A DNA stretch of 41,748 bases from Rickettsiales bacterium (GTDB taxonomy: Bacteria > Pseudomonadota > Alphaproteobacteria > Rickettsiales > UBA6187): the NCBI GenBank assembly GCA_028223895.1, contig JAOIVE010000010.1:1-41748 (forward strand), given 5' to 3'. Below the pieces are notes generated by a model that worked only from the letters and a program-made list of their open reading frames with translations, did not search any database and was not told where the DNA came from. This document shows positions 16,334-26,272 of this stretch, one piece after another (position 1 is the stretch's first letter; each line of letters opens with the position of its first letter). The position numbers and the translations under genes are program-made.

Positions 16334-17134
16334 CTAAACCACTCTTTGAGCCAGCATTTTCTTGATTTCACCAATTGCCTTAGCAGGATTTAAACCCTTA
16401 GGGCAGGTATTGGCGCAATTCATGATAGTGTGACAGCGATATAGCTTAAACGGATCCTCAAGAGCATCCAGCCTTTCACCAGTATACTCATCGCGACTAT
16501 CTATAATCCAGCGATATGCCTGCATTAAAATTGCCGGCCCCAGATATTTATCACTATTCCACCAATAGCTTGGGCAAGAAGCAGAACAACAAGCGCATAA
16601 AATACACTCATAAAGACCATCTAATTTTTCCCTGTCTTCAGGAGACTGTAAGCGCTCAGAAGTAGAAGGCGCAACGCTATCAGCCTTCAGCCAAGGCTGA
16701 ATAGACTCATATTGCGCATAAAAATGTGTTAAATCAGGAACGAGATCCTTCACAACAGTCATATGAGGCAAAGGATATACATGCACATCGCCTTTAACCT
16801 GATCTATTGTTTTTGTACATGCAAGAGTATTTGTTCCATCAATATTCATCGCACAAGAACCACAAATTCCCTCACGACAAGAACGACGAAATGTAAGAGT
16901 GCTATCAACCTCATCTTTAATCTTAATTAAAGCATCAAGAATCATTGTACCACAATTATCCAAATCAACTTCAAAAGTATCTAACCTTGGATTTTGCGGA
17001 ACCCCTTCACTATCAACATTCTCAGGATCCCAACGATAAATATGAAATAATTTTATATTTTTAGCATCTTTAGGTGCTTTAATATATTTACCTTTTTTTA
17101 CTTTTGAATTAGCAGGTAATACAAACTCCGCCAT
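16334..17134 (-). CDS. sdhB: Succinate dehydrogenase iron-sulfur subunit
   Basis: SdhB carries electrons from FAD in SdhA to ubiquinone through three Fe-S clusters, in complex II at the inner membrane. The [2Fe-2S] ligands are in [15 protein letters not shown] and a following NTLAC. The [4Fe-4S] and [3Fe-4S] ligands are in [15 protein letters not shown] and [20 protein letters not shown]. At 266 residues the length is normal for alphaproteobacteria. It is the last gene of sdhCDAB, 49 bases after sdhA. Confidence 0.98.
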   Translation of the reverse strand: MAEFVLPANSKVKKGKYIKAPKDAKNIKLFHIYRWDPENVDSEGVPQNPRLDTFEVDLDNCGTMILDALIKIKDEVDSTLTFRRSCREGICGSCAMNIDGTNTLACTKTIDQVKGDVHVYPLPHMTVVKDLVPDLTHFYAQYESIQPWLKADSVAPSTSERLQSPEDREKLDGLYECILCACCSASCPSYWWNSDKYLGPAILMQAYRWIIDSRDEYTGERLDALEDPFKLYRCHTIMNCANTCPKGLNPAKAIGEIKKMLAQRVV

Positions 17135-17183
17135 AGCATTCCTTCAATTTTATTAGCCATTCAAACTTTAATTTTAACCGTTC

Positions 17184-18992
17184 CTAATAAACCCTCTTTT
17201 TAGGAGGAACAGCTTTCACTTCATTACTCAACGTATTCATGTGAACCGGACGATAATCAAGCTTTACCTTACCCTTCTTAGAAATCCAGGAAACTGTATG
17301 CTTCATCCAGCTTTTATCATCACGATCAGGGTAATCCTCACGCGCATGCGCACCGCGGCTTTCTTCACGATTCAGCGCACCTTCCATAGTAACAACCGCC
17401 TGAGCTCTCAAATTATCCAGCTCCAAAGCCTCAACCAGGTCACTATTCCAAACCAAACCGCGATCTTTTATTCCAATTTCATCAAATGAATTATACATTT
17501 TATGAATTTCTTCAACACCATGCTTTAAACTTTCCTCAGTTCTAAATACTGCGGCATCATTTTGCATTGTGCGTTGCATTTTTTTGCGTATTTCGGCTGT
17601 AGATTTTTTACCATTTGAGTTACGAATTTTATCCAGACGCTCAATTGCTTCAAAACCTGCATCTGTCGGCAATATTTTATGAGGAGCACCAGGTGTAATA
17701 ACTTCCTTAGCACGAATAGCAGCCGCGCGACCAAAAACCACCAAATCAAGAAGAGAGTTTGAACCCAGCCTGTTAGCACCATGTACAGATACACAAGCCG
17801 CCTCACCTATAGCCATCAATCCAGGAACTACAGAATCAGGATCTTTACCTTTTAAAGTTACGACCTCACCTTTGTAATTTGTTGGAATTCCACCCATATT
17901 ATAATGTACAGTAGGAAGAACCGGAATCGGCTCTCTTGAAACGTCAACTCCTACAAATATTTTTGCGCTCTCAGCAATACCAGGAAGACGCTTATTAATA
18001 GTATCTGCATCCAAATGATCCAAATGCAAATAGATATGGTCTTTTTCAGGCCCGACACCGCGCCCTTCGCGGATTTCAATCGTCATAGCACGGCTAACAA
18101 CATCACGTGACGCCAAATCCTTAGCAGATGGCGCATAACGCTCCATAAAACGCTCACCTTCAGAGTTCACCAAATAACCACCTTCACCGCGAACACCTTC
18201 TGTTATCAAACATCCAGCACCATAAATCCCGGTTGGATGGAATTGCACAAACTCCATATCCTGCAAAGGCAAACCGGCGCGCAGAACCATACCGCCACCA
18301 TCACCTGTACAAGTATGAGCAGAAGTGCATGAAAAATAAGCACGGCCATATCCACCAGTAGCTAAAACTACAGTATGAGCACGAAATCTATGAATTTTAC
18401 CTGTGTCAAGATCCCAGCTAATTACACCGCGACAAGCACCCTCTTCATCCATAATCAAATCTATGGCAAAATGCTCAATGAAAAACTTAGCATCATATTT
18501 TAACGACTGGGTATATAAAGTATGTAAAATCGCATGACCGGTACGGTCAGCTGCAGCACATGTACGTTGAGCCGCTGGCCCCTCTCCATAATTAGTAGTC
18601 ATTCCACCAAATGGACGTTGATAAATCTTACCATCTTTAGTACGGGAAAAAGGCACACCATAGCGCTCTAACTCTAAAATAGCAGCAGGCGCTTCCTGAC
18701 ACATATATTGAATAGCATCCTGATCTCCAAGCCAATCAGACCCTTTAATAGTGTCATACATATGCCAGCGCCAGTCATCTTCACCCATATTACCAAGAGC
18801 CGCACTAATACCACCTTGCGCAGCAACAGTATGACTACGAGTAGGGAAAACCTTTGTAATACAAGCAGTTGACAGCCCAGCTTGCGCCATACCAAAAGTA
18901 GCACGCAATCCAGCACCACCAGCACCAACAACCACAACATCATATTCGTGATCTATAATTTCATAACCTTCTATACCGGCATTCTTCGCCAT
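17184..18992 (-). CDS. sdhA: Succinate dehydrogenase flavoprotein subunit
   Basis: SdhA oxidises succinate to fumarate with covalently bound FAD. Visible features are the dinucleotide fold [18 protein letters not shown], the FAD-linking histidine in [17 protein letters not shown] (His54), the catalytic-region block [20 protein letters not shown] and [20 protein letters not shown]. With the start at the ATG at 18992 (GGGAT upstream; an in-frame TTG lies at 19004) it has 602 residues, normal for the family. The C-terminus ends in the usual KKRVY. The sdhD stop lies 35 bases upstream. Confidence 0.98.
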   Translation of the reverse strand: MAKNAGIEGYEIIDHEYDVVVVGAGGAGLRATFGMAQAGLSTACITKVFPTRSHTVAAQGGISAALGNMGEDDWRWHMYDTIKGSDWLGDQDAIQYMCQEAPAAILELERYGVPFSRTKDGKIYQRPFGGMTTNYGEGPAAQRTCAAADRTGHAILHTLYTQSLKYDAKFFIEHFAIDLIMDEEGACRGVISWDLDTGKIHRFRAHTVVLATGGYGRAYFSCTSAHTCTGDGGGMVLRAGLPLQDMEFVQFHPTGIYGAGCLITEGVRGEGGYLVNSEGERFMERYAPSAKDLASRDVVSRAMTIEIREGRGVGPEKDHIYLHLDHLDADTINKRLPGIAESAKIFVGVDVSREPIPVLPTVHYNMGGIPTNYKGEVVTLKGKDPDSVVPGLMAIGEAACVSVHGANRLGSNSLLDLVVFGRAAAIRAKEVITPGAPHKILPTDAGFEAIERLDKIRNSNGKKSTAEIRKKMQRTMQNDAAVFRTEESLKHGVEEIHKMYNSFDEIGIKDRGLVWNSDLVEALELDNLRAQAVVTMEGALNREESRGAHAREDYPDRDDKSWMKHTVSWISKKGKVKLDYRPVHMNTLSNEVKAVPPKKRVY

Positions 18993-19027
18993 ATCAAATC
19001 CCAAATCTTATGTTTAATATTTATCTT

Positions 19028-19405
19028 TTAAGCCGCACCTAAATGAGCTTTTATTACAGCCAACACTGAACCAACGCCCAATATTATGCTTGTAAAATTA
19101 ACTAATATAATCAAAACAACCTTACTAACAGAGCAATGAATATAATCTTCTATAACTACTCTCATGCCCAAAGAGCCGTGATAAAAAGCAGTAGATAAAA
19201 ACAGAATCATCGCAATAGCACTAAAAGGAGATGTCAAAACCGGGAATATAACCCCTGACATAGATGCTTTTATAATAGTATAAATAAACCAGAAAACCAG
19301 CGGAACCAAAGCTATTGCAGTCAAACGCTGCATAATCCAGTGATTAACACCCTCTTTAGCAGGACCAAGGCCTTTTACTTTTGATATCGGAGTACGTAAG
19401 CTCAT
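19028..19405 (-). CDS. sdhD: Succinate dehydrogenase membrane anchor subunit SdhD
   Basis: A 125-residue protein with three hydrophobic spans and the sdhD pattern: GLGPAKEGVNHWIMQRLTAI at the start of the first span, then FYHGSLGMRVVIEDYIHC, which contains the residues around the haem and quinone site. It lies between sdhC and sdhA, as expected. It anchors SdhAB to the membrane with SdhC. Confidence 0.93.
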   Translation of the reverse strand: MSLRTPISKVKGLGPAKEGVNHWIMQRLTAIALVPLVFWFIYTIIKASMSGVIFPVLTSPFSAIAMILFLSTAFYHGSLGMRVVIEDYIHCSVSKVVLIILVNFTSIILGVGSVLAVIKAHLGAA

Positions 19406-19426
19406 TTTAAACCTTTATATTTAAAC

Positions 19427-19816
19427 TTAAACAGCTGCAAATGCCCAGGTCAATAAAGTCATAGCCACAGAGGCAATTACAACCAAAACACCTGAACGTG
19501 TAACAACAGAAATTTCATAACCTTTACCGGCATCCCAAAATAAATGACGCACTCCATTGCATAAGTGATAATAAAGAGCCAGCGACCATATTCCTAATAT
19601 CCCATAACCTACAGGAGTTTTTATAAGTGGATTTATACAAGATGCGCAGCCATAAACGCTAAGAATTGTCCATAATGCCAAAAATACAGTTCCAACATAT
19701 AAAGCAACACCAGTTAAACGGTGACTAATTGATAAGACCGATGTTATTTGAGGTTTATATATCGATAAATGAGGAGAAAGTGGGCGCTTAACCGAAGTTT
19801 GATTTAGCTTTGTCAT
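19427..19816 (-). CDS. sdhC: Succinate dehydrogenase cytochrome b556 subunit SdhC
   Basis: This 129-residue membrane subunit starts with the typical RPLSPHLSIYKPQITSVLSI and SHRLTGVALY of the quinone-site helix. The last helix region contains HLCNGVRHLFWDAGKGYE, where the first His is the expected axial haem b ligand. It is the first gene of the sdhCDAB operon, so the promoter should lie in the 140 bases upstream (19817-19955), an AT-rich stretch with TGTAACA on the minus strand but no clear consensus. Confidence 0.96.
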   Translation of the reverse strand: MTKLNQTSVKRPLSPHLSIYKPQITSVLSISHRLTGVALYVGTVFLALWTILSVYGCASCINPLIKTPVGYGILGIWSLALYYHLCNGVRHLFWDAGKGYEISVVTRSGVLVVIASVAMTLLTWAFAAV

Positions 19817-19955
19817 AAACTATTTTCCATTTACCAATTGATAATAATTAATTTTATTTTCGAACCATACTGGCATTCACAATTAAAATCAATAGTATGA
19901 ATTTGTTACACATATATATAATGTAGAAATATATTCGCTACAGATAAATTTTCTC

Positions 19956-20675
19956 TTAGCAATTAATAGCTTTTTCCGCCTCTTTAACCCCATCAACAGT
20001 TCCTATATGCAACCATTGACCATCATAGACAACTCCGCAAACTCGTTTATGAACACCATCATCGCAAATGGTTTTTGGCCTTATAATATCGCGATATATG
20101 GATAGTTTTTCTATCTTTAAACCATTTAGCAAATCAGGATTTATTATCATAGCGCCGGTATAAACATAATCATGACTTTCATACCCATCATTTTGCATAA
20201 GCTCGCCATCATCACTTAGATTAAAATTACCTGCACCATCATAGCCAATAGCATCGCTAACTTTGTGCAGTAAAAACAAAACATCCATTTTTGATGGATT
20301 CCAGCTTTTGTATAAAATATCCAGATAAGATCTGCCTTTATCATTAAAGATAACATCACCATTAATTACAAAAATCGGATCACTACCAATCATCGGCAGA
20401 GCATTAATCAAACCGCCGCCAGTTTCTAATATTTCTTTTTCATCAGAAATTATAACATCGGCATTTTCAGAAAAATGATTTTTTATTTTATCAGCTAAAT
20501 GATGTGTATTTACAATTATTTTTTCTACACCAAAATCTCTCAACTGCTCGATTGTATAGTCAACTATAGGCTTACCATTAACAGGAATAAGTGGCTTAGG
20601 CACAGTATTAGTCAATGGAAGCATACGCTTTCCAAAGCCTGCACACATAACCATAGCTGTTTTAGGCAATATCAT
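19956..20675 (-). CDS. murU: Nucleotidyltransferase, MurU-like
   Basis: A 239-residue sugar-1-phosphate nucleotidyltransferase. The N-terminus has the signature AMVMCAGFGKRMLPLTNTVP followed by KPLIPVNGKPIVDY, and PIFVINGDVIF carries the metal-binding Asp. Placed directly after an AmgK-like kinase, with a 14-base overlap, it fits MurU, which makes UDP-MurNAc from MurNAc-1-phosphate in the cell wall recycling path that bypasses de novo synthesis. Mannose-1-phosphate guanylyltransferase is the alternative by sequence alone; context favours MurU. Confidence 0.82.
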   Translation of the reverse strand: MILPKTAMVMCAGFGKRMLPLTNTVPKPLIPVNGKPIVDYTIEQLRDFGVEKIIVNTHHLADKIKNHFSENADVIISDEKEILETGGGLINALPMIGSDPIFVINGDVIFNDKGRSYLDILYKSWNPSKMDVLFLLHKVSDAIGYDGAGNFNLSDDGELMQNDGYESHDYVYTGAMIINPDLLNGLKIEKLSIYRDIIRPKTICDDGVHKRVCGVVYDGQWLHIGTVDGVKEAEKAINC

Positions 20676-21699
20676 ATTCCTTTTCTGGCAATTTAAACTT
20701 TTTTTTATTTCGCAACTCTTTGGGAATATATTTATTTAACCAATCCTTAAATGGCAAAAGAACAGGATGCTCTATACCGCGCTCTAAATGCCCCCAGACA
20801 CGAGGAAGATAGTCAAGATAGCGCTCTTTTCCGTCACGCACAGCAAGGCGAGCAAATATACCTATAATTTTACAATTTCGTTGAGCCGCTAAAATCGCAT
20901 AAGCCGCCATGAAATCATCTTTTTTTATGGATTTCCGCAATGATAAATAATGATCGATTACTGCATATACTGTTTCAGAATCAACATCACGACGTGCATC
21001 TTCAAGCAAAGAAACTATATCATAAACCGGCGAACCTATAACGGCATCCTGAAAATCTAAAATGCCAACATTTTTAGCTCCCAAACGCTCCGGCAACCAC
21101 ATTAGATTATCGGCATGATAGTCACGCAAAACAACTACATCATCACCAATATGAGCCTTTTTACATAAATCTTTCCAGATAGATAAATATTCATCTTTTG
21201 CAGAATCATCTATTTTGCCACCTAAAATATTTGGACAATACCATTTTGTAAGTAATTCGCACTCATTGAGCAATAACTCATCATCATATTTTGGCATAAC
21301 ATTAGGCAATGTAGAGCGATGAAGTTGAGTTATAACATTAGTTGCAGCTATATAAAGCTCAGCTTCACTATATTTATCGCCATATTCAGTTTTTCCTGAC
21401 AAAACATTAGTAAAACTAAAATCACCAAAATCTTCCAACAAAAGAAAACCATTATTTTCATCTTTTGCATAAATTTCTGGGGCATTAAGATCCCTGCGGC
21501 GCAAATAACCATCTATATTTATAAATGGCAAAACATCTTCTTTTTCCGGAGGAGCATCCATTAAAATAAAACTTTTATCACCAGCGACAAGCCTTTCATA
21601 GCGCCTAAAAGAAGCATCAGAAGACATAGGCTCACGCTTAAAACCTTCAAGATTATTGTCAGCCAAAAATTTTAATATCAACTCTTCTCTAGTTGTCAT
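20662..21699 (-). CDS. amgK: Aminoglycoside phosphotransferase-type sugar kinase, AmgK-like
   Basis: A 345-residue kinase-fold protein. The N-terminal SSDASFRRYERL block and the catalytic segment VVLRDYHADNLMWLPE, then VGILDFQDAVIGSPVYDIVS, are typical of AmgK-like enzymes, which phosphorylate MurNAc/GlcNAc at the anomeric position. It lies between tsaE and a MurU-like gene, the usual alphaproteobacterial arrangement. The ATG at 21699 (TTGGAAT upstream) is preferred; an ATG six codons earlier would overlap tsaE by 14 bases. Real aminoglycoside resistance is unlikely. Confidence 0.82.
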   Translation of the reverse strand: MTTREELILKFLADNNLEGFKREPMSSDASFRRYERLVAGDKSFILMDAPPEKEDVLPFINIDGYLRRRDLNAPEIYAKDENNGFLLLEDFGDFSFTNVLSGKTEYGDKYSEAELYIAATNVITQLHRSTLPNVMPKYDDELLLNECELLTKWYCPNILGGKIDDSAKDEYLSIWKDLCKKAHIGDDVVVLRDYHADNLMWLPERLGAKNVGILDFQDAVIGSPVYDIVSLLEDARRDVDSETVYAVIDHYLSLRKSIKKDDFMAAYAILAAQRNCKIIGIFARLAVRDGKERYLDYLPRVWGHLERGIEHPVLLPFKDWLNKYIPKELRNKKKFKLPEKEYDIA

Positions 21700-21703
21700 A
21701 TAA

Positions 21704-22150
21704 CTATTCCAACCCATTTAACCTATCTTTCCAATTTCCATATGCCTCAATTTCAGCAAATCTTGTATCTAAATTAAGACCGAGCCTTATTAATAAACGA
21801 TTTTCAGGCATCATACCAGCTATAATTTGCGGCCACTCTATAATAGCAACACCCTCATCAAGAGCCTCTTCATAACCAAGCTCATATATTTCTTCAATAT
21901 TCTCTAATCTATATAAATCAAAATGCCATAAATTAAACCTGTCTAACTCATATGGCTGAACAAGAGTAAATGTAGGGCTTAGAACCTCCACATCCTTATC
22001 AGAAAGAGCATTTATAACAAATCTGGTGAAAGTTGTTTTGCCGGCTCCAAGATCACCCTCCAAAGCAATCACGTCACCTTTTTCTATCAATGCAGCAATT
22101 TTTTTTGCAAGATTCTCGGAGTCTTTAAGAGAGCTTATATCACACTTCAT
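21704..22150 (-). CDS. tsaE: tRNA threonylcarbamoyladenosine biosynthesis ATPase TsaE
   Basis: TsaE is the ATPase that drives TsaBD in adding threonylcarbamoyl to A37 of ANN-reading tRNAs. The Walker A motif GDLGAGKTTFTRFVI is clear, followed by VLSPTFTLVQPYE and the LWHFDLYRLENIEEIYELGY block that marks the family, and VAIIEWPQIIAGMMPENRL. Length of 148 residues is normal. It overlaps divL by 11 bases. Confidence 0.96.
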   Translation of the reverse strand: MKCDISSLKDSENLAKKIAALIEKGDVIALEGDLGAGKTTFTRFVINALSDKDVEVLSPTFTLVQPYELDRFNLWHFDLYRLENIEEIYELGYEEALDEGVAIIEWPQIIAGMMPENRLLIRLGLNLDTRFAEIEAYGNWKDRLNGLE

Positions 22151-24485
22151 TCTTCAGCTCGTGTATATTATTTTCAATAAGTTGTGGATTGTTGCGCTTG
22201 AAATAACACGAAACCTTTGTTCCCTCACCCACTTTAGAATCCATCTCAACTCTACCACCATGCAATTCAACCATACTTTTTACCATCGATAAACCTAAAC
22301 CGGCTCCAGATTTATCATCACTATTTTTTTTGTCTACTTTATAAAATCTGCTAAACACCCTTTCTCTATCCTTATCACTTATGCCAATTCCATTATCCTC
22401 AACCCAGATAACAACTTCATCCTGACCAAGGTCGCTTGCTCCTACAATAATTTCTCCACCGGCATCTGTAAATTTTATTGCGTTACTCAGCAAATTAAAT
22501 ACCACCTGCTTTATTCTTCTTTCATCGCCAACTATCTTATCTATTCGTTTGCTACATTTTAAAGTTACACTAAGGCCAGCCTCCCGTCCCCTTTCTTGTA
22601 TTAATTTAACTATTGAATATAGAGCCTTATAAATACTAAATTCTCCCAGAGAAAGTTTCATATAACCGGCTTCAATTGACGAAAGATCCAATATATCATT
22701 AATCAGAGACATTAATTGATTTGACGAGTCATATATTCCGCGAACATAAGATTTTTGCTGCTTATTGAGTTTTCCAAAATACTCCTCCTCAAGAGCTTCA
22801 GAAAATCCCATTATTGATGTTAATGGAGTCCTTAACTCATAAGAAACGCTGGCAAGAAATTCCGTTTTTATATGATCTGCCTCCTCCAAAGCTTCATTGC
22901 GCTCCCTAAGACTGCGCTCAACCAAAATAGTATCAGTTATATCTACCAAAGAAACAAGATTTGCACCATCAGGCAGAGGCACTACGATTCTATCTAAAAA
23001 TTTTCCGCTAACCAACTCAATACGCCGCCTTGAAACCTCGCGCCCGGTTGTTTCAGCTATAATCATATCTCTATATTTTTCCCAGGGGCCTTTATAAACG
23101 TAAAAATCCCTTGATAAATCAATCAGTTCGGAAACATGCGGCTTATTTTCCAGAAAATTATTATTTCCCTTAATTCCCAAAAGATTCATAAATATAGGAT
23201 TGTATAATTCCAGCCTTCCATCAGGGCCATAAACTGCAATTCCTTCACTTAGATTATCTAATGTTTCTTTTTGCACTGCTATTAGAGTGTTATAAGAACG
23301 TTCCATAGCAAGGCGATTGGTTATATCTTCATATGCAAATAACAACCCTCCCAAGGCATGAGGAATAACAATAACGCGCAACGTTTTACCATCTGGCAAA
23401 TATAAAAACTCATCATGAGGAGAGATTAAGTCTTTAAACATTTTCAATTGTTCTTTGCGAAACTGGGCAAAATTTGACTGCTCAGGTAGCTTTCTGCGCT
23501 GCCTTAAATTTTCTAAAACTTCTGTATAGCTAGGATTTTCATCCAACCACTCTTCCTTAAATCCCCATAATTTTACAAAAGCATTATTATAAAACTTCAA
23601 ATGCATATCAGAGCCATAAATCACCGTTGCACTGGAGCTACTTTCTAAAAGCTCAGAGTGAGCAGAAACGTGACGCAAAAGATCTCTTTCCAGCTCTTCA
23701 TAATCAGTTATATCTCTTGCAAAACCAACTGATCCATCTTCTGTTTTTTTCTCAACTATTTCAAATAACTTACGCTTACCATTTACAATTATATGCTCAT
23801 TCATCGTAAAGATATTATGATTTTTTAAAAACTCTTTTGCCTTTAATCCAATAGAGTTAAGCAGGTCATCATCAAAAAATTCTTTATATGCCTCATTAGT
23901 AAATTCAATTGAATAGTCCTTTCCTCTTTTCCAAATTGGAGTTGATAAAGAATCCAGCATTATTTTGCTTGAATGCAAGATATTCTCAATAACACTATTT
24001 TTACTTGCCAGAGATTCACTTTTTTCAAAATGCTCGGTTACATCTACAAACCACAATATTACAGATTTAACTTTATCATCAATTGAATCGACTCTATTGC
24101 CGGTACAACATAAAATTTTCTTCTTTGAATTTATGCGCACTTCCAAAAAGATTTTAAAATTATCACATTCTTTTAATTGCAATTGGCTAATATTTTTTTC
24201 CAACACAGATTTTTGCTTTTTAAATAATGATATAAACTCCGAAATATCAGAGAAAACCTTACTTCTATTTAAAATTTTATATAATCGTACAGAAAAAAAT
24301 GCCTTATCTTCTTCAATATCATAAATAACATAACCCCCAGGAGAGGAGGAAATTAAAGCAGAATCAAGATCAAATTTTTTATGAAAACTATTCAGCTTTT
24401 TGCTTTCAAAAAACCAAAAGCAAGCAGCCCCTCCTAATAAAAAAGCGGCAATAATAGAAAAAATTAAAGCTTCAACCCCGATCAT
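22140..24485 (-). CDS. divL: DivL-type PAS sensor kinase with Tyr in place of the phospho-His
   Basis: A 781-residue protein with one N-terminal membrane span (residues about 5-26), several PAS-like segments (about 160-270, 275-395 and 405-515), then a histidine kinase core. The H-box reads ASVSYELRTPLTSIMGFSE: Tyr549 (TAT, 22839-22841) stands where His is expected. The N-box (NLLSNAIKFT), G1 (DNGIG) and G2 (GAGLGLSMVK) boxes are intact. The Tyr at nearly the same position as Caulobacter DivL Tyr550, and the order divL-tsaE-amgK-murU, make the identification strong. DivL regulates CckA and thus CtrA phosphorylation and the cell cycle. CckA, ChpT and CtrA genes are not in the window. Confidence 0.93.
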   Translation of the reverse strand: MIGVEALIFSIIAAFLLGGAACFWFFESKKLNSFHKKFDLDSALISSSPGGYVIYDIEEDKAFFSVRLYKILNRSKVFSDISEFISLFKKQKSVLEKNISQLQLKECDNFKIFLEVRINSKKKILCCTGNRVDSIDDKVKSVILWFVDVTEHFEKSESLASKNSVIENILHSSKIMLDSLSTPIWKRGKDYSIEFTNEAYKEFFDDDLLNSIGLKAKEFLKNHNIFTMNEHIIVNGKRKLFEIVEKKTEDGSVGFARDITDYEELERDLLRHVSAHSELLESSSSATVIYGSDMHLKFYNNAFVKLWGFKEEWLDENPSYTEVLENLRQRRKLPEQSNFAQFRKEQLKMFKDLISPHDEFLYLPDGKTLRVIVIPHALGGLLFAYEDITNRLAMERSYNTLIAVQKETLDNLSEGIAVYGPDGRLELYNPIFMNLLGIKGNNNFLENKPHVSELIDLSRDFYVYKGPWEKYRDMIIAETTGREVSRRRIELVSGKFLDRIVVPLPDGANLVSLVDITDTILVERSLRERNEALEEADHIKTEFLASVSYELRTPLTSIMGFSEALEEEYFGKLNKQQKSYVRGIYDSSNQLMSLINDILDLSSIEAGYMKLSLGEFSIYKALYSIVKLIQERGREAGLSVTLKCSKRIDKIVGDERRIKQVVFNLLSNAIKFTDAGGEIIVGASDLGQDEVVIWVEDNGIGISDKDRERVFSRFYKVDKKNSDDKSGAGLGLSMVKSMVELHGGRVEMDSKVGEGTKVSCYFKRNNPQLIENNIHELKNEV

Positions 24486-24564
24486 GGATGAGATTCTAAG
24501 GACTTATTATATAAAAATCTACTTTTCTTTAAAATATGTAAAAAAAGCAATATAAAACATCAGA

Positions 24565-26043
24565 TTACAAAAGGCTTTTTTTATCACGTCTTCTTTGTAC
24601 AGATGAAGGTATTTTCATGGATTCACGATATTTCAATACTGTTCGCCTTGCTATATCAATACCTTTTTCTTTTAGAATTTTTGTTATTTTATCGTCTGAT
24701 AGAACAGATTTCGGATCTTCTGAGTTAATTAATTCTTTTATCATATATTTTACAGATGTACTAGATAGCTGGCCTTCATCACCATCTTTACTTACTGAAG
24801 ATGTAAAGAAATAACGCAGTTCAAACACACCCATGCTGGTTGCTATATATTTACCATTAATTACACGACTAATTGTGCTTTCATGCATATCTACTTCTTT
24901 AGCAATATCTGACAAAATCATTGGCTTTAGATATTTTATACCCTGACGAAAAAACATATCTTGTCTTGATACTATTTCAGCAGATACCTTCAATATTGTA
25001 TTTGCTCGCTGATCCAGAGCCTTCACAATAAAATTTGCCTGACTCATTTGCTCTACTAAAAACTTTTTTTCTTCTTTGTCTTTTATTTTTTTTATAATTT
25101 CAGCGTAATATGTACGATTTACCAAAGCTTTTGGCAGCGCCTCACTGTTTAAATCTATACGCCAACCACCTTTGCCATCTTCTTTTAAGAATATATCCGG
25201 ACGTAAGGTTTGTACCACATCAGTTCCAAAAACACTTCCCGGTTTTGGGTTAAGCTCATGTATTTCCTGACACATTAGAGCCAAATCTTCTTCACTTACT
25301 GCGCATATTTTTTGCAGGCGCTTATATTCTCTTTTGCCCAGCAAATCGAGATTCTTAATCAGCTTCTTCATTGCCGGATCATAACGATCTTTATCCTTTA
25401 ACTGTAAGGCCAGACATTCCGATAGACTGCGCGCAAAAACCCCCGGAGGGTCAAATTTTTGAACTTTATCAAATACTTCTTCAATTTCTTGAGTCGAACA
25501 TTTTAATGTATTTGATAAAGATGCAAGATCCAAAGAAACATAGCCTGATTCATCAAGCTGGTCAGTTAAATGAAAGGCTATCATTTTTTGCACAGGATCA
25601 GTTATATCAATATGTATTTGATCAATTATATGCTCTCTTAAAGTTTCGCCAGATGATGAAATATTTTCTAAAGAATAATCTCCACCTCCATAATCCCCAG
25701 AGCCGCCGCCACTTGAAGTATTAGAATATACTCTTTCTGCGCCACCGCTTTCATCATAAATTGCAGGAGAAATTGCTGCGTCCTCCCAATTACTTTCTGT
25801 ATTTTTATCTACGGCGTGATCGCGCTCTTCGCCTTGAGAGCTCTCAAATTCTTCATTTTCGTTAAGATTACCAACCGATCCATCATCATGCTGATCAAGA
25901 AATGGATTTTGTTCAACTACACCACTTATATATTGAGCCAGATCAAGGGAAGCAAGTTGCAATATTTTTATAGATTGTTGCAGCTGCGGTGTCATCACCA
26001 TGCTTTGAGATTGTTTTAAATGCAGTCCTTGCTCTATCCCCAT
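24565..26043 (-). CDS. rpoN: RNA polymerase sigma-54 factor RpoN
   Basis: Sigma-54 directs polymerase to -24/-12 promoters and needs an enhancer-binding ATPase. The glutamine-rich activator domain is at the N-terminus (LKQSQSMVMTPQLQQSIKIL, then QLASLDLAQYI). An acidic linker follows, then the core-binding domain, and the C-terminal RpoN box in ARRTVLKYRESMKIPSSVQR. At 492 residues the length is normal. It lies between lptB and divL on the same strand, with 229 bases upstream for its own control. In alphaproteobacteria it often serves flagellar genes. Confidence 0.97.
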   Translation of the reverse strand: MGIEQGLHLKQSQSMVMTPQLQQSIKILQLASLDLAQYISGVVEQNPFLDQHDDGSVGNLNENEEFESSQGEERDHAVDKNTESNWEDAAISPAIYDESGGAERVYSNTSSGGGSGDYGGGDYSLENISSSGETLREHIIDQIHIDITDPVQKMIAFHLTDQLDESGYVSLDLASLSNTLKCSTQEIEEVFDKVQKFDPPGVFARSLSECLALQLKDKDRYDPAMKKLIKNLDLLGKREYKRLQKICAVSEEDLALMCQEIHELNPKPGSVFGTDVVQTLRPDIFLKEDGKGGWRIDLNSEALPKALVNRTYYAEIIKKIKDKEEKKFLVEQMSQANFIVKALDQRANTILKVSAEIVSRQDMFFRQGIKYLKPMILSDIAKEVDMHESTISRVINGKYIATSMGVFELRYFFTSSVSKDGDEGQLSSTSVKYMIKELINSEDPKSVLSDDKITKILKEKGIDIARRTVLKYRESMKIPSSVQRRRDKKSLL

Positions 26044-26272
26044 AGAATATTTTTCCAGTTATAAATTATAGTTAATTTAACATTTGATCACATAAAAACT
26101 AACTTAATAGTTTCAGCACGAAGTAAATATTCGCTGATAACTTACTTAAATATAATCATATAGTTAATTTCCTACAATATCCATTGTAGCAAATTTTATA
26201 TAAGAAATCGAGGATATGTTTTTAGATAAGTAATATAAATTATCGCCTTACTTTACAGTTAATATAAAGATT
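26044..26272. other. lptB-rpoN intergenic region with inverted repeat
   Basis: This 229-base gap contains a perfect 7-bp inverted repeat CTACAAT-ATCC-ATTGTAG at 26172-26189, about 85 bases beyond the lptB stop. It has no T-run on the minus strand, so it is a weak terminator at best and might be an operator for rpoN. A second imperfect hairpin with CGAA/TTCG arms lies at about 26116-26138. I saw no clear rpoN promoter. Confidence 0.4.

Noticed and set aside
17241-17489. Open frames antisense to sdhA and to other long genes
   Set aside because: They lie opposite well-conserved genes, have no recognised domains and no ribosome sites, and follow the codon pattern of the real gene.
20662-21699. 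Aminoglycoside resistance gene
   Set aside because: The kinase fold is shared, but the SDASFRRY block and the tsaE/murU neighbours point to AmgK-type sugar recycling.
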